In this document: piece by piece, positions 16,718 through 23,872 of the stretch | Layout of the letters: every line of letters starts with the position of its first letter | Position numbering within the stretch: position 1 is the stretch's first letter | From: SW-4-43-9 sp047617985 | GTDB lineage: Archaea; Nanohalarchaeota; Nanosalinia; Nanosalinales; Nanosalinaceae | Direction of reading: 5' to 3' | Assembly (NCBI GenBank): GCA_047617985.1 | Contig: JBLGBS010000001.1 | Location: forward strand, 1-64,000 | DNA: 64,000 nt | The notes under the pieces: generated by a model | Database searches by the model: none | What the model was told of the DNA's origin: nothing | What the model saw: only the letters and a program-made list of their open reading frames with translations | Position numbers and translations under genes: made by a program

Positions 16718-17074
16718 ATGAAAGGTGTTTACCTCGTCTTCTTTTCGCTGGATTCCCGGAAAGAGATCGAGATTGGATCCTTGGGGAATATCAGTTTTGA
16801 TCCTGGATTGTATATCTACACAGGTTCAGGTAGAAACTCTGTTGAGAAAAGAGTTGAGAGACATTCCTCTTCTGATGTAAACAGTTTCTGGCATATCGAC
16901 TATTTCAGTGAAGAAGCCGAAATGATTGATTACTTTATACTACCGGAAAAGTCCAGCTACGAATGCTTTATGGCGCGCAAATTAGAGGAGTTTGGAGAGC
17001 CTGTGGACGGTTTCGGCTCTTCCGACTGCAGCTGTAATTCCCACTTTTTCAGGGTTGATCCGGAAAGTTTTTGA
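16718..17074 (+). CDS. GIY-YIG (DUF123, Uri-type) nuclease-like protein
   Basis: A 118-residue stand-alone GIY-YIG domain of the archaeal DUF123/COG1833 type. GVYLVFF is the first strand in place of the GIY motif, and GLYIYTGSGRNSVEKRVERH holds the YIG-like motif with the catalytic arginine and histidine. A cysteine/histidine cluster near the C-terminus (SSDCSCNSHFFRV) is typical of this subfamily. Members are predicted nucleases in DNA repair, which fits the 8-oxoguanine glycosylase two genes downstream. There are no signs of a mobile or homing element. Confidence 0.85.
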   Translation: MKGVYLVFFSLDSRKEIEIGSLGNISFDPGLYIYTGSGRNSVEKRVERHSSSDVNSFWHIDYFSEEAEMIDYFILPEKSSYECFMARKLEEFGEPVDGFGSSDCSCNSHFFRVDPESF

Positions 17075-17097
17075 CTTTCCTGACATATCTATAGATC

Positions 17098-17283
17098 ATG
17101 GTCTACTACCAGTGTCCTGACTGCGGATACAGACAGCGTTCCAAGGCGCAGAAAAGGGTTCAGTGTCATAAGTGCGATCGGAGCTATCTGAAGAGGGACG
17201 CGAAAAAAGTTGAGGACAACTCGGATCAGGTCGATCAGGAGAAAGGTACAGGATTCTTCAAGTACTCGAAGTCAGATGATTGA
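17098..17283 (+). CDS. Small zinc-ribbon protein
   Basis: A 61-residue protein with two CxxC knuckles, CPDCGY at residues 6-11 and CHKCDR at 23-28, forming a four-cysteine zinc ribbon with basic residues between (RSKAQKRVQ). The C-terminal half is acidic and likely disordered. Such proteins occur widely in archaea with nucleic-acid or protein-binding roles; nothing specific can be said. It is 23 nt after the GIY-YIG gene and 36 nt before the glycosylase, so it may be part of a small repair-related group. Confidence 0.7.
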   Translation: MVYYQCPDCGYRQRSKAQKRVQCHKCDRSYLKRDAKKVEDNSDQVDQEKGTGFFKYSKSDD

Positions 17284-17286
17284 ATC

Positions 17287-17296
17287 CATTATTATA
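17287..17296 (+). promoter_or_regulatory. TATA-like box for 8-oxoguanine glycosylase
   Basis: CATTATTATATC is centred about 28 nt before ATG 17320. This argues for that start rather than the TTG at 17299, which would leave no room for a promoter. Confidence 0.5.
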
Positions 17297-17319
17297 TCTT
17301 GCCGGATACTTCTCAAACT

Positions 17320-18189
17320 ATGAATGTCTACGAATTCAAATCCGAAGAAATCGATCTTGAGTTAACACTTACCTGTGGACAGACTTTCTGCTGGAACAGG
17401 TTTGATGGAGAGCTTTATGGAGATGGAGGGAACAGGTTTTACACTTTTAGAAACGGGAAGCCATTGATTCTTGAAGACAAGGAAGGTTCCATGACTGCAA
17501 GGACTGAGCTTGAAAGAGCTGAAGTTGAAGAAGCACTGGATCTGAAGACCGATCTGGAAACTGTTTTCTCAGGTTTTCCGGGAAGCAGTGCGTTGGACAA
17601 AGCTAAGTCGGATCTATGGGGTTTGAGAATAATCAACGATGAGTTCTTCCCATGTCTTATCAGCTATCTTTGCTCCCCTCAGATGAGAATCCTACGGATA
17701 AAGCAGATGCATAACGATATAGCCCGGGAGTTCGGAGAAGAAGTTGAAGTTGATGGGGAAACTCTCCACCGGTTTCCGGAACCTGAAGAGCTGGCACAGG
17801 CTTCCGAGGAAGAGCTTAGAGAGCTTGGTGTAGGCTACAGAGCAGAGTACATCGCAGAGTCAACAAGAATGATTGCCGAAGACCAGTACAGCCATGGAAA
17901 TCTAGAGGATCTGGATTACCCAGATGCCAGAAAGCACATTAAACAGCTCCATGGAGTCGGTGATAAAGTTGCAGACTGCGTCCTACTTTTCTCCAAAGGG
18001 TTCCATGAAGCCTATCCGATAGACACGTGGGCTCAGAAATGCATTAAATCTCATTACCCCGATCTCCACCATGACAAATACGAGAAGACGTCGGAGAATG
18101 TTAGAGAACATTTTGGGGGAAAGGCTGGTTACGCGCAGGAATACCTTTTCCATGCAGCCAGGAAAGACTTGATCGAGGTCGAGGATTAA
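17320..18189 (+). CDS. ogg: 8-oxoguanine DNA glycosylase/lyase (OGG1 family)
   Basis: A 289-residue bifunctional base-excision enzyme that removes oxidised guanine and nicks the strand. The N-terminal OGG domain starts with LTCGQTFCWNRFDG. The helix-hairpin-helix/GPD motif LHGVGDKVADCVLLFS carries the Schiff-base lysine (Lys216), and AYPIDTW carries the catalytic aspartate (Asp235). Length and domain order match archaeal OGG1. The ATG at 17320 is chosen on promoter spacing. Confidence 0.93.
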   Translation: MNVYEFKSEEIDLELTLTCGQTFCWNRFDGELYGDGGNRFYTFRNGKPLILEDKEGSMTARTELERAEVEEALDLKTDLETVFSGFPGSSALDKAKSDLWGLRIINDEFFPCLISYLCSPQMRILRIKQMHNDIAREFGEEVEVDGETLHRFPEPEELAQASEEELRELGVGYRAEYIAESTRMIAEDQYSHGNLEDLDYPDARKHIKQLHGVGDKVADCVLLFSKGFHEAYPIDTWAQKCIKSHYPDLHHDKYEKTSENVREHFGGKAGYAQEYLFHAARKDLIEVED

Positions 18190-18221
18190 CAGTTTTAATA
18201 ACAGCGTTTAACTTCTTTTCT

Positions 18222-18533
18222 ATGGAAACCGTATCTACACAGCAGTTCCTTGAGGAGTTCGGTCTTTCAATATGGGCAGACAACCAAGATAGCCTTCAGG
18301 AGGCCGAAGAAGTGGTCGAGCATTACAACCTTGAGGAATATCTCTCACAGTCAGTAGTGGATCCAGAAGACAAAGCCTTCGGAGAATACGCCAGGTTCGA
18401 AGGTACAACAGCCGGTAAAGGTCTGGCAAAGGATATGGAATCGTACGCTAGAGAGCTATCCGGTATCTCCAGAGAGGTAGGACTGCATCCGGGTGAAGAG
18501 CATGAGCTTTACTATAAGGGAGATCAAAAGTGA
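18222..18533 (+). CDS. Small acidic protein of unknown function
   Basis: A 103-residue soluble, acidic, mostly helical protein with no signal peptide, cysteines or family that I recognise. It has its own AT box (TTTAATAA at 18192-18199, 26 nt before the ATG). Its stop overlaps the GTG of the MazG-like gene (GTGA), so the two are translationally coupled and possibly functionally linked to nucleotide housekeeping. Confidence 0.6.
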   Translation: METVSTQQFLEEFGLSIWADNQDSLQEAEEVVEHYNLEEYLSQSVVDPEDKAFGEYARFEGTTAGKGLAKDMESYARELSGISREVGLHPGEEHELYYKGDQK

Positions 18534-18832
18534 AGGAACAGGATAAAGTTGCCGAGTTTGTGGAAAAACATGAGATGGAGGCTACATCGGCTTTCCGGGT
18601 TCTTGACCTAGTTGCTGAAGTAGGAGAGATTGCCTCTGACGCTGCTAAATCCGCTGAGTATGGAATGAGGGAAGAAGAACTTGACGTCAGTGAAGATGAG
18701 CTTGGCGATGCGTTTTTCTCACTTCTTGCGGTTGCGAATGATCTAGAAATTGATCTCGGTGAGGCACTTGATAAATCAATGAAGAAGTACGGTGAGAGAA
18801 TCGATGAGAAAGGTGATCCTGGATCGAGATAG
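18530..18832 (+). CDS. MazG-like nucleotide pyrophosphohydrolase
   Basis: A 100-residue all-alpha NTP pyrophosphatase. The metal-binding signature appears as VAEVGEIASDAAKS (ExxE-like) followed by EDELGDAFFSLLAVAND (the second acidic pair) and LDKSMKKYGERI, the usual C-terminal helix of MazG/HisE-like proteins. It probably hydrolyses non-canonical or excess NTPs. The start is GTG, overlapping the previous stop. The end overlaps the SAMP gene, whose ribosome binding site (AGGTGAT, 18811-18817) is inside this coding region. Confidence 0.85.
   Translation: MKEQDKVAEFVEKHEMEATSAFRVLDLVAEVGEIASDAAKSAEYGMREEELDVSEDELGDAFFSLLAVANDLEIDLGEALDKSMKKYGERIDEKGDPGSR
18811..18817 (+). promoter_or_regulatory. 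Shine-Dalgarno site before an ATC start
   Basis: AGGTGAT matches seven bases of the archaeal anti-Shine-Dalgarno complement and lies 5 nt before ATC at 18823. It sets the start of the SAMP gene, which has no ATG, GTG or TTG at its 5' end. Confidence 0.6.
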
Positions 18833-19035
18833 AAATAGTTAGAGATGACCTGGAAACTGAGGAAAGAAAGAAGATTGAACTTGAGAGTCAAACAGATGTG
18901 AAACAGCTTCTGGAGGATCGGGGAATTGAGAGACAGGAGGTTCTGGTGTCGAAAAATGGTACAATTGTTACTGATAACCATAGGATTGAGGAAGGGGATG
19001 AGATCAGGATAATGGATGTTATCGCTGGCGGTTGA
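18823..19035 (+). CDS. Ubiquitin-like small archaeal modifier protein (SAMP; MoaD/ThiS fold), ATC start proposed
   Basis: About 70 residues ending in the diglycine tail DVIAGG, the activation site of ubiquitin-like SAMP, MoaD and ThiS proteins. The frame reads a beta-grasp layout: IEIEIVRDD, DVKQLLEDRGI, EVLVSKNGTIVTDNHRI, EGDEIRIMDVIAGG. Such proteins are adenylated by an E1-like enzyme and serve as protein modifiers or sulfur carriers. The frame is open from 18817 to 19035, but ATG, GTG and TTG are all absent at the 5' end. ATC 18823 (5 nt after AGGTGAT) fits best, and ATA 18829 is an alternative. It overlaps mazG. Confidence 0.8.
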   Translation: MEIEIVRDDLETEERKKIELESQTDVKQLLEDRGIERQEVLVSKNGTIVTDNHRIEEGDEIRIMDVIAGG

Positions 19036-19066
19036 TTTTTTATTCTAACGACCTAATTAATAGGTA

Positions 19067-19393
19067 ATGGAGTTCCTAAATCTGGAGGACAAAGACGAAG
19101 AACAGATCATTTTCGACGTTTTCGGGCTCAACAGCCTCCAGAAATCACTTTTCGATGAAATGAGGAACACCAAACTTACTGTCAAAGAACTTGCTTCTGA
19201 AGTCGACAGGAACCGATCCACTGTCCAGAGAGCACTCCAGGATATGCTGGATAAAGATTTGATTCTCAGGGAGGGAAAGACCGATAAAACAGTTTACTAC
19301 GTTTACACCACTCTTCCGATGTCCGAGCTCCGTGAAGTAACACGCGACACCCTCGAGCAGTGGCATGAAAAAGTGGAGAAAAGATTATCCTAG
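19067..19393 (+). CDS. Winged helix-turn-helix transcriptional regulator (TrmB-like)
   Basis: A 108-residue DNA-binding protein with a predicted winged-helix core: LNSLQKSLFDEM, LTVKELASEVDRNRSTVQRAL as helix-turn-helix, and KDLILREGKTDKTVYYVY as the beta wing. A C-terminal helix (VTRDTLEQWHEKVEKRLS) probably dimerises. This single-domain TrmB-like layout is common in halophilic archaea. An AT box (TTTTTTATT at 19036-19044) is centred 27 nt before the ATG. Targets cannot be inferred. The stop overlaps the convergent membrane gene's stop by 4 nt. Confidence 0.8.
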   Translation: MEFLNLEDKDEEQIIFDVFGLNSLQKSLFDEMRNTKLTVKELASEVDRNRSTVQRALQDMLDKDLILREGKTDKTVYYVYTTLPMSELREVTRDTLEQWHEKVEKRLS

Positions 19394-19689
19394 AACTCCC
19401 AGAAAAGATAGCCAAAGTAAACCGCTGCCAAAACATGGCTGAAAACTGATGCTAAAGGACTTACTTTCAAACCTCCGGCCAGAGCCAGGAAACCGGCTAT
19501 AACCATGATTGAAACGAACTCTTGAGAGAATTCTTCGATAAAACTTCTGAACTGCTCAAAATAGTTTTCCTTCTTCGAAAATGCGTAAACCAGTCCGGCA
19601 AATAGAAAGTACTTCACTGCTACAGTCGATACCATCCAGGAGCTTTCAACCAAGCTGTATCCGAATGATGCCAGAACCTGTAGTACCAT
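19390..19689 (-). CDS. Three-helix membrane protein of unknown function
   Basis: A 99-residue hydrophobic protein with segments near residues 18-38, 58-72 and 78-97, separated by a polar amphipathic stretch (SKKENYFEQFRSFIEEFSQEF). No family is recognised. It follows the PRC-barrel gene on the same strand by 7 nt, so it is probably cotranscribed with it. Confidence 0.55.
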   Translation of the reverse strand: MVLQVLASFGYSLVESSWMVSTVAVKYFLFAGLVYAFSKKENYFEQFRSFIEEFSQEFVSIMVIAGFLALAGGLKVSPLASVFSHVLAAVYFGYLFWEF

Positions 19690-19696
19690 CTTCCCT

Positions 19697-19963
19697 CTAT
19701 TCTTCCACGTTATCGGTCTTGAAGTCCTTGATAACGATTATATCGTCAACTGATTCAACCATCCTGTATGGGATGACAACGTTTCTGGTTCCACCGACTT
19801 TCTGTGCAAGGTAAGAACCTTTCTCAGCCCCGACAACTACAGAACGAACACCGAACTTACTTAGATTAACTTCGATGTCCTTCATTTTTCCACAGTAGGA
19901 ACCTTTTCTGGTGAATACGTCTTTGCCGGTTATGTCGGAGTAATCAAGGATGTTATCAGCCAT
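19697..19963 (-). CDS. PRC-barrel domain protein
   Basis: An 88-residue protein consisting of one PRC-barrel: DITGKDVFTRKGSYCGKMKD, IEVNLSKFGVRSVVVGAEKG and RNVVIPYRMVESVDDIIVI are the expected beta strands. Archaeal single-domain PRC-barrel proteins bind partners at the membrane or in division and RNA metabolism; haloarchaeal relatives anchor to FtsZ as CdpB-type proteins. Which role applies here is unknown. The downstream membrane gene may give it a membrane partner. The TATA box at 20002-20010 lies 43 nt upstream, so the message may have a short leader. Confidence 0.85.
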   Translation of the reverse strand: MADNILDYSDITGKDVFTRKGSYCGKMKDIEVNLSKFGVRSVVVGAEKGSYLAQKVGGTRNVVIPYRMVESVDDIIVIKDFKTDNVEE

Positions 19964-20001
19964 TTATTTACCACTCTACAGCCCAAAATTCCGTCTAGAA
20001 A

Positions 20002-20010
20002 TTTATATAA
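20002..20010 (-). promoter_or_regulatory. TATA box for PRC-barrel operon
   Basis: On the minus strand this reads TTATATAAA, a near-consensus archaeal TATA element preceded by a purine-rich GGAAAGG. It is centred 43 nt before the ATG at 19963, implying a leader of roughly 15-20 nt. Confidence 0.6.
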
Positions 20011-20065
20011 CCTTTCCAAACCTGCGGTCAGAGATTCGCTGAATTGATTTGCAGTAGACCTGATA

Positions 20066-20073
20066 ATTTAAAC
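20066..20073 (+). promoter_or_regulatory. TATA-like box for tRNA-Ser
   Basis: ATTTAAAC lies about 35 nt before the first base of the mature tRNA, so the precursor would carry a leader of about ten bases. Confidence 0.45.
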
Positions 20074-20104
20074 AGTTAACCCGACACAATAACTTTACAC
20101 CGAG

Positions 20105-20195
20105 GTCGGGGTCGCATAGTCTGGTTCATTGCGATGGCTTGCTAAGCCATTGGGGGTCTTTGGCTCCCACGCGGGTTCAAATCCCGCCCCTGACG
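20105..20195 (+). tRNA. tRNA-Ser (anticodon GCT)
   Basis: A 91-base cloverleaf. The acceptor stem is GTCGGGG paired with CCCTGAC (one G-U pair), followed by discriminator G and no encoded CCA. The anticodon arm is ATGGC-TTGCTAA-GCCAT with anticodon GCT, which reads AGC/AGU. A long variable arm (TGGGGGTCTTTGGCTCCCA) is the class II mark of tRNA-Ser. The T arm is GCGGG-TTCAAAT-CCCGC. No intron is seen. It ends 2 bases before the stop codon of the convergent coiled-coil gene. Confidence 0.97.
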
Positions 20196-20197
20196 CT

Positions 20198-21274
20198 CTA
20201 GATATTCTCCAGTTTCTGTGTTAGTTCCTCTTCTTCGGAGGTTTTCTCTTCAAGGGTTTCTTCAAGTTCTCTTCCGGTCTCCAGTGTCTCGTCTATATTG
20301 CCGTGGAGTTTGCTTATCGCATTGAAAGTCGGACTGCCTGCTTCCTTGGCTTCCTGTCCCAGTGCCTCAAGTTTCTGCTCCTCTTCTTCAAGGTCTTCCA
20401 GCAGTTTTCTGTTTTCTTTGGCTTGGTGCTCTCTTTCCTGCAGTTCTTTCTCCAGTTTCTTTATTTCTTCTCTAAATCTCTCCCTTACTTCACTTTCCTT
20501 GTTTTCCACGTCCTTTATTTCGTTTATTATGTTCTGCAGTTTATCTTCGTCCTGCTGAAGGTGCTGGAAATCTTTTCTATCCTCCAGCTGTTTCGATATC
20601 TGTTCGGCTTCGCTGTCTATTTCTTCTAGCTCTTTTTCCAGGTTTTCTATACCTTTAATCTCCTGCTCTACGTTTTCGAGTTCCTCCGCGATCTCGAATA
20701 ACTCATGTATAACTTCGTAAATCTCTTTTGTCGTATTCTTCTCTTCACTGAAAAGTTTCTGCATCTTTCCAAGCGCATCGTTTGCTTCTCTGGCTGTTCG
20801 GCCTTGGAAACTGCTGAAGTTGTCTTTCTGTATCTCCTGCTGGAGTTCTTCCAGTGTTTGGCGCTCCTCCTGGAAGATCTGTTCGAACTGCGCCTCCTCC
20901 GTTTCCTCTTCTTTCTCGATCTGGAGTTCTTCTTCCTGTACTTTTTCCAGCTGTTTCTCCATATTTTTCAGTATATCGTCCATCAGAAGGACGGAGTTTT
21001 CAAGCTCTGCTGTCTCTTTATCTACACCTCTAAGCTGTCTCCTGAACCAGCTTATATTGTCTCTGTCAGGGTTTGAACCTGTGCTTAGAAAGTTCTGGAA
21101 GTTCTCTTTTGTTCTCTGGAATCTCTGATCTTCTTCCTGTTGCTCCTCTTTTTCCTCACGGATTTTTCGGCGGGTATCGCTGTCATCTTTTTTCCTGTTG
21201 AATTTTATTGCCTTCTTCAGGTTGCCGAAGATTTTTTCCAGCACCCATCTTATGAATGATTGGTTGCGAGCCAC
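20198..21274 (-). CDS. Long coiled-coil protein with N-terminal amphipathic segment
   Basis: A 358-residue acidic protein, almost entirely heptad-patterned coiled coil from about residue 40 to the end. A short non-coil interval (GSNPDRDNISWFRRQLRGVDKE) lies near residue 70 and another near 310 (AGSPTFNAISKLHGN). The first 27 residues (IRWVLEKIFGNLKKAIKF) form a basic amphipathic helix that could bind membrane. No ATPase or other enzymatic motif is present, so it is not an SMC or Rad50 protein. It is one of nine coiled-coil genes in this window. It lies 23 nt downstream of a two-helix membrane protein, probably cotranscribed. Confidence 0.7.
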   Translation of the reverse strand: MARNQSFIRWVLEKIFGNLKKAIKFNRKKDDSDTRRKIREEKEEQQEEDQRFQRTKENFQNFLSTGSNPDRDNISWFRRQLRGVDKETAELENSVLLMDDILKNMEKQLEKVQEEELQIEKEEETEEAQFEQIFQEERQTLEELQQEIQKDNFSSFQGRTAREANDALGKMQKLFSEEKNTTKEIYEVIHELFEIAEELENVEQEIKGIENLEKELEEIDSEAEQISKQLEDRKDFQHLQQDEDKLQNIINEIKDVENKESEVRERFREEIKKLEKELQEREHQAKENRKLLEDLEEEEQKLEALGQEAKEAGSPTFNAISKLHGNIDETLETGRELEETLEEKTSEEEELTQKLENI

Positions 21275-21297
21275 GTTATTCTGTTGTTACCTATTAT

Positions 21298-21657
21298 TCA
21301 AGAAGCTTTTGAGATCAGTATTTCTCTCTGGACGTGGTAGCTCTCTCTTCTGATCATTGTTATGTAGCTGGTTGCAGCGTAGAGAATGAATATCAGGGAG
21401 GTTCCGAGATATGACGCGATCTGCTGTAGTAGCTGTGCCTGGGTGAAGCCAAAAGTTGTGGCGATAGAGGTTATTATGCTGGCGTAGAAAAGCAGTTTCA
21501 GAGAGCTCTGTATGAACTTCATATGCCGGTAGTGGGAAAGCGATCTGTGGTAGCGGTTGAACTGTTCCTCATCCAGTCTCTCCTTCAGGTATTCCCGCAC
21601 CTCTTTGTCTGCTTTTCCTAGAGGTGTGAGTTCGAAGAAATGTTTTCTGATATCCAT
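21298..21657 (-). CDS. Two-helix membrane protein of unknown function
   Basis: A 119-residue protein. A soluble charged N-terminus (MDIRKHFFELTPLGKADKEV) is followed by hydrophobic helices near residues 52-72 and 78-98, then a basic tail (RRESYHVQREILISKAS). The ATG at 21657 is preferred to an in-frame ATG at 21804, which would overlap the HtrA gene and its promoter. The AT box at 21686-21692 is about 32 nt away. It is probably transcribed with the coiled-coil gene 23 nt downstream. Confidence 0.6.
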   Translation of the reverse strand: MDIRKHFFELTPLGKADKEVREYLKERLDEEQFNRYHRSLSHYRHMKFIQSSLKLLFYASIITSIATTFGFTQAQLLQQIASYLGTSLIFILYAATSYITMIRRESYHVQREILISKAS

Positions 21658-21685
21658 CAATGTTTGAGGGTTTGTGGCCGGTTGG

Positions 21686-21692
21686 TATAAAA
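21686..21692. promoter_or_regulatory. Shared TATA-like box
   Basis: TATAAAA lies between the divergent starts at 21657 and 21716, 24-30 nt from the HtrA GTG. Read on the minus strand (TTTTATA) it is about 30 nt from the membrane-protein ATG. It fixes the HtrA start at 21716; the GTG at 21674 would lie upstream of the promoter. Confidence 0.6.
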
Positions 21693-21715
21693 CTTTCAGT
21701 AAAGAGTATAGCAGT

Positions 21716-22837
21716 GTGAAAACAGATTCCAATATTGTTGCGGTCTCAGCAGTATTTCTTGTTATAGGCGCTGCAGCTGGAGGAGCTTTAACCTTCGAGT
21801 ACATGCAGTCCGAGATAAACAGCTTGAATGAAAGGTTAGATGATCTTGAATCAAGCGCAAACGTTGTCCGGCTTAACTATACTGAAAACACCGGGCTTTC
21901 AACCCTTTTCCAGTCCGTTGATCAGTCAGCAGTCTATGTCAGAGCGTACGGTGCTGACAACTCTCAGGGCTCCGGGTTCATCTACAGTGAAGATGGTTAT
22001 ATTGTTACAAATGCACACGTAGTTCAGGATGCGGACAGGGTAGAAGTAGGTTTTCTGGATGGATCAACGAGAAGAGCAAGGATCATCGGAACGGATCCTT
22101 ACACAGATCTTGCTGTTCTGAAAGTCAGTAAGTCCGGTCTGGAACCGCTGGAGCTCGCGGATTCTTCAGAGGTTCAGGTAGGTCAGAAAGCCGTTGCAAT
22201 CGGAAATCCTTTCGGCCTTCGGAGTTCCATGACCTCAGGAATAATATCTCAGAAAGGCAGAAGTCTGAGGACGCAGGGAGGTTTTTCCACGCCTAACGTG
22301 CTTCAGACAGATGCAGCTATAAATCCTGGTAACTCGGGTGGGCCTTTGATGAATCTTAGAGGAGAGGTTGTAGGAGTTAACACAGCTATAGAATCCAGTA
22401 CAGGAACTTTCTCCGGAGTAGGGTTTGCAATACCATCTAATACGGTAAAAAATGTTGTTCCTTCGCTGATCGAGGATCAGGATCATCAGCATCCATGGAT
22501 AGGTGTTTCCGGGGTTGACGTAAGCCCTGAAATAGCAGACAGAATGGATCTGGAGAATACTACCGGGTTCCTGGTTGTTGATGTGGTTGAAGATAGTCCG
22601 GCAGATCAGGCAGGGATAAGACCAGGTAACAGGACTGAGAACATTAATGGAAATCCTGTAAATCTCGGCGGAGATGTTATAACCGCGATTAACGGTGAGA
22701 AGATGAGAGGTATAAATGATATACTTCTTTATCTTTCGAGAGAGACAGAGGTTGATCAGGAGGTAAACGTTACCGTTATCCGGGAAGGTGAAAGAGTTGA
22801 TATACCTCTTACGCTTGGAGCGAGATCTGATCAGTGA
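21716..22837 (+). CDS. HtrA/DegP-type serine protease, membrane anchored, one PDZ domain
   Basis: A 373-residue protein-quality-control protease acting outside the membrane. An N-terminal helix (IVAVSAVFLVIGAAAGGAL, residues 6-25) anchors it, followed by a short coil. The trypsin-like domain has the triad His101 (TNAHVV), Asp131 (TDLAVL) and Ser207 (NPGNSGGP). A C-terminal PDZ domain starts near residue 265 (WIGVSGVDVSPEIADRM) and includes FLVVDVVEDSPADQAGI. Length is normal. GTG 21716 is chosen because the TATAAAA box lies just upstream. It may handle misfolded surface proteins, abundant in this window. Confidence 0.93.
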   Translation: MKTDSNIVAVSAVFLVIGAAAGGALTFEYMQSEINSLNERLDDLESSANVVRLNYTENTGLSTLFQSVDQSAVYVRAYGADNSQGSGFIYSEDGYIVTNAHVVQDADRVEVGFLDGSTRRARIIGTDPYTDLAVLKVSKSGLEPLELADSSEVQVGQKAVAIGNPFGLRSSMTSGIISQKGRSLRTQGGFSTPNVLQTDAAINPGNSGGPLMNLRGEVVGVNTAIESSTGTFSGVGFAIPSNTVKNVVPSLIEDQDHQHPWIGVSGVDVSPEIADRMDLENTTGFLVVDVVEDSPADQAGIRPGNRTENINGNPVNLGGDVITAINGEKMRGINDILLYLSRETEVDQEVNVTVIREGERVDIPLTLGARSDQ

Positions 22838-23820
22838 GGGCTGTACCTGAGCAGAGCGGCTAAACCGCCGAGCTTCTCCAAACGTTTTCCGGCCTCGTGG
22901 TCAGTGTGTATTATAACCGACTCTCCTCCATTTTGCTCCACAGTTTTGGAAAGTTCAGGGTTCTCACGGTTTTTTTCCGGGGTTATAAGCAACTTTTCAA
23001 CCGCGCCCTGCTCCGCCAGATCTTTTACAGGTTCGCCGTAACTGGCTTCCCCATCTTTCCTTATTTCCTCGAGTAATGTTTCCACTACCTCGGTTTCCTC
23101 CGCTATCCGAGAGTCCTCAACTACCTTCTTCAGACCACCTCTTTTGATAGCCTCTCTCAACCCTGTTTCACCTGTAACAGAGGTATCCTGCATGAAAACT
23201 TTTGCCTGTGTGTTATCCGAAAGCAGGTTCTTTACCTTGTTTTTCTCCATTCCTGGGCCGGCTAATACTATATCATGTATTTCTTCCGCAGATCTTTCAA
23301 TAGCGGTTTTAACCTTCTTGTAGAAATCCTCGCCCTCCTTTTGATCTGCGTACATTTTGCCGGGAATGTTCTGCTCAACACCGGACATGTCTTTAATACC
23401 GGATTCCTCAACTATGTAGAAATCAGCTTTACCTTTCTCAATTAAACAGAATAAAACCTGGTAGGATCTTTTTTCCTCGAACTCCTCAAGCTTCTGAAAG
23501 TCTTCCTCTGTGAAGTCTCTCCAGATGTCGAACTCCATTTCCGGCTCAAGATTGAAGGTGTGATAGCCGAGTTCGATGTCTTCATGGCCTTCGGTTATCT
23601 CTCCGGTTACTCTCAAACGGTTCTCCTGGTACTCAATCTTCTCTGCCTCCAAAGTCAGTTTCAGGGTCTTTTTCTCTCTTCCCTCAAGCTTGGTTCTCTG
23701 AGTTAATGCTCTCAGCTTATCTCCAGGCTTGATAAAGTCCTTCAGGTGCCAGAGATCGTCTTCATTCTCTATCCTGATTCTGGCGTAGCCTTCATTTCTA
23801 TCTGTGTTTAGCAGTTTCAT
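22831..23820 (-). CDS. pelA: mRNA surveillance protein Pelota (Dom34)
   Basis: A 329-residue ribosome-rescue factor that enters the empty A site of stalled ribosomes with aEF1A and ABCE1. The N-terminal Sm-like domain holds EDDLWHLKDFIKPGDKL; the middle eRF1-like domain has VLAGPGMEKNKVKNLL; the C-terminal L30e-like domain has SYGEPVKDLAEQGAVEKLLI and VIIHTDHEAGKRLEKLGGLAALLRY. There is no GGQ motif, as expected for Pelota rather than aRF1. The ATG at 23820 matches the family start; an upstream in-frame ATG at 23892 would overlap the divergent gene. Confidence 0.95.
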   Translation of the reverse strand: MKLLNTDRNEGYARIRIENEDDLWHLKDFIKPGDKLRALTQRTKLEGREKKTLKLTLEAEKIEYQENRLRVTGEITEGHEDIELGYHTFNLEPEMEFDIWRDFTEEDFQKLEEFEEKRSYQVLFCLIEKGKADFYIVEESGIKDMSGVEQNIPGKMYADQKEGEDFYKKVKTAIERSAEEIHDIVLAGPGMEKNKVKNLLSDNTQAKVFMQDTSVTGETGLREAIKRGGLKKVVEDSRIAEETEVVETLLEEIRKDGEASYGEPVKDLAEQGAVEKLLITPEKNRENPELSKTVEQNGGESVIIHTDHEAGKRLEKLGGLAALLRYSPH

Positions 23821-23841
23821 AGAGCAGAAAGGTCGACCTAC

Positions 23842-23850
23842 AAATAAAAA
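23842..23850. promoter_or_regulatory. Shared TATA-like box between pelota and a surface-protein operon
   Basis: AAATAAAAA is centred at 23846, the midpoint between starts at 23820 (minus) and 23873 (plus), 26-27 nt from each. No other AT box is present in the gap. Confidence 0.55.
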
Positions 23851-23872
23851 CCTAGAAACTCCACACAAAGAC

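Noticed and set aside
16718..17074. GIY-YIG gene as a homing endonuclease or mobile element
   Set aside because: It is a stand-alone DUF123-type domain with normal neighbours; no intron, intein, terminal repeats or interrupted gene was found.
20002..20104. A second plus-strand gene or small RNA driven by the symmetric TATATAA box before tRNA-Ser
   Set aside because: No reading frame or stable structure was visible between the box and the tRNA; the box is well placed for the minus-strand PRC-barrel gene.
21674..21715. Upstream GTG (21674) as HtrA start
   Set aside because: It would lie upstream of the TATAAAA box and add residues outside the normal signal anchor; GTG 21716 fits the promoter and family.
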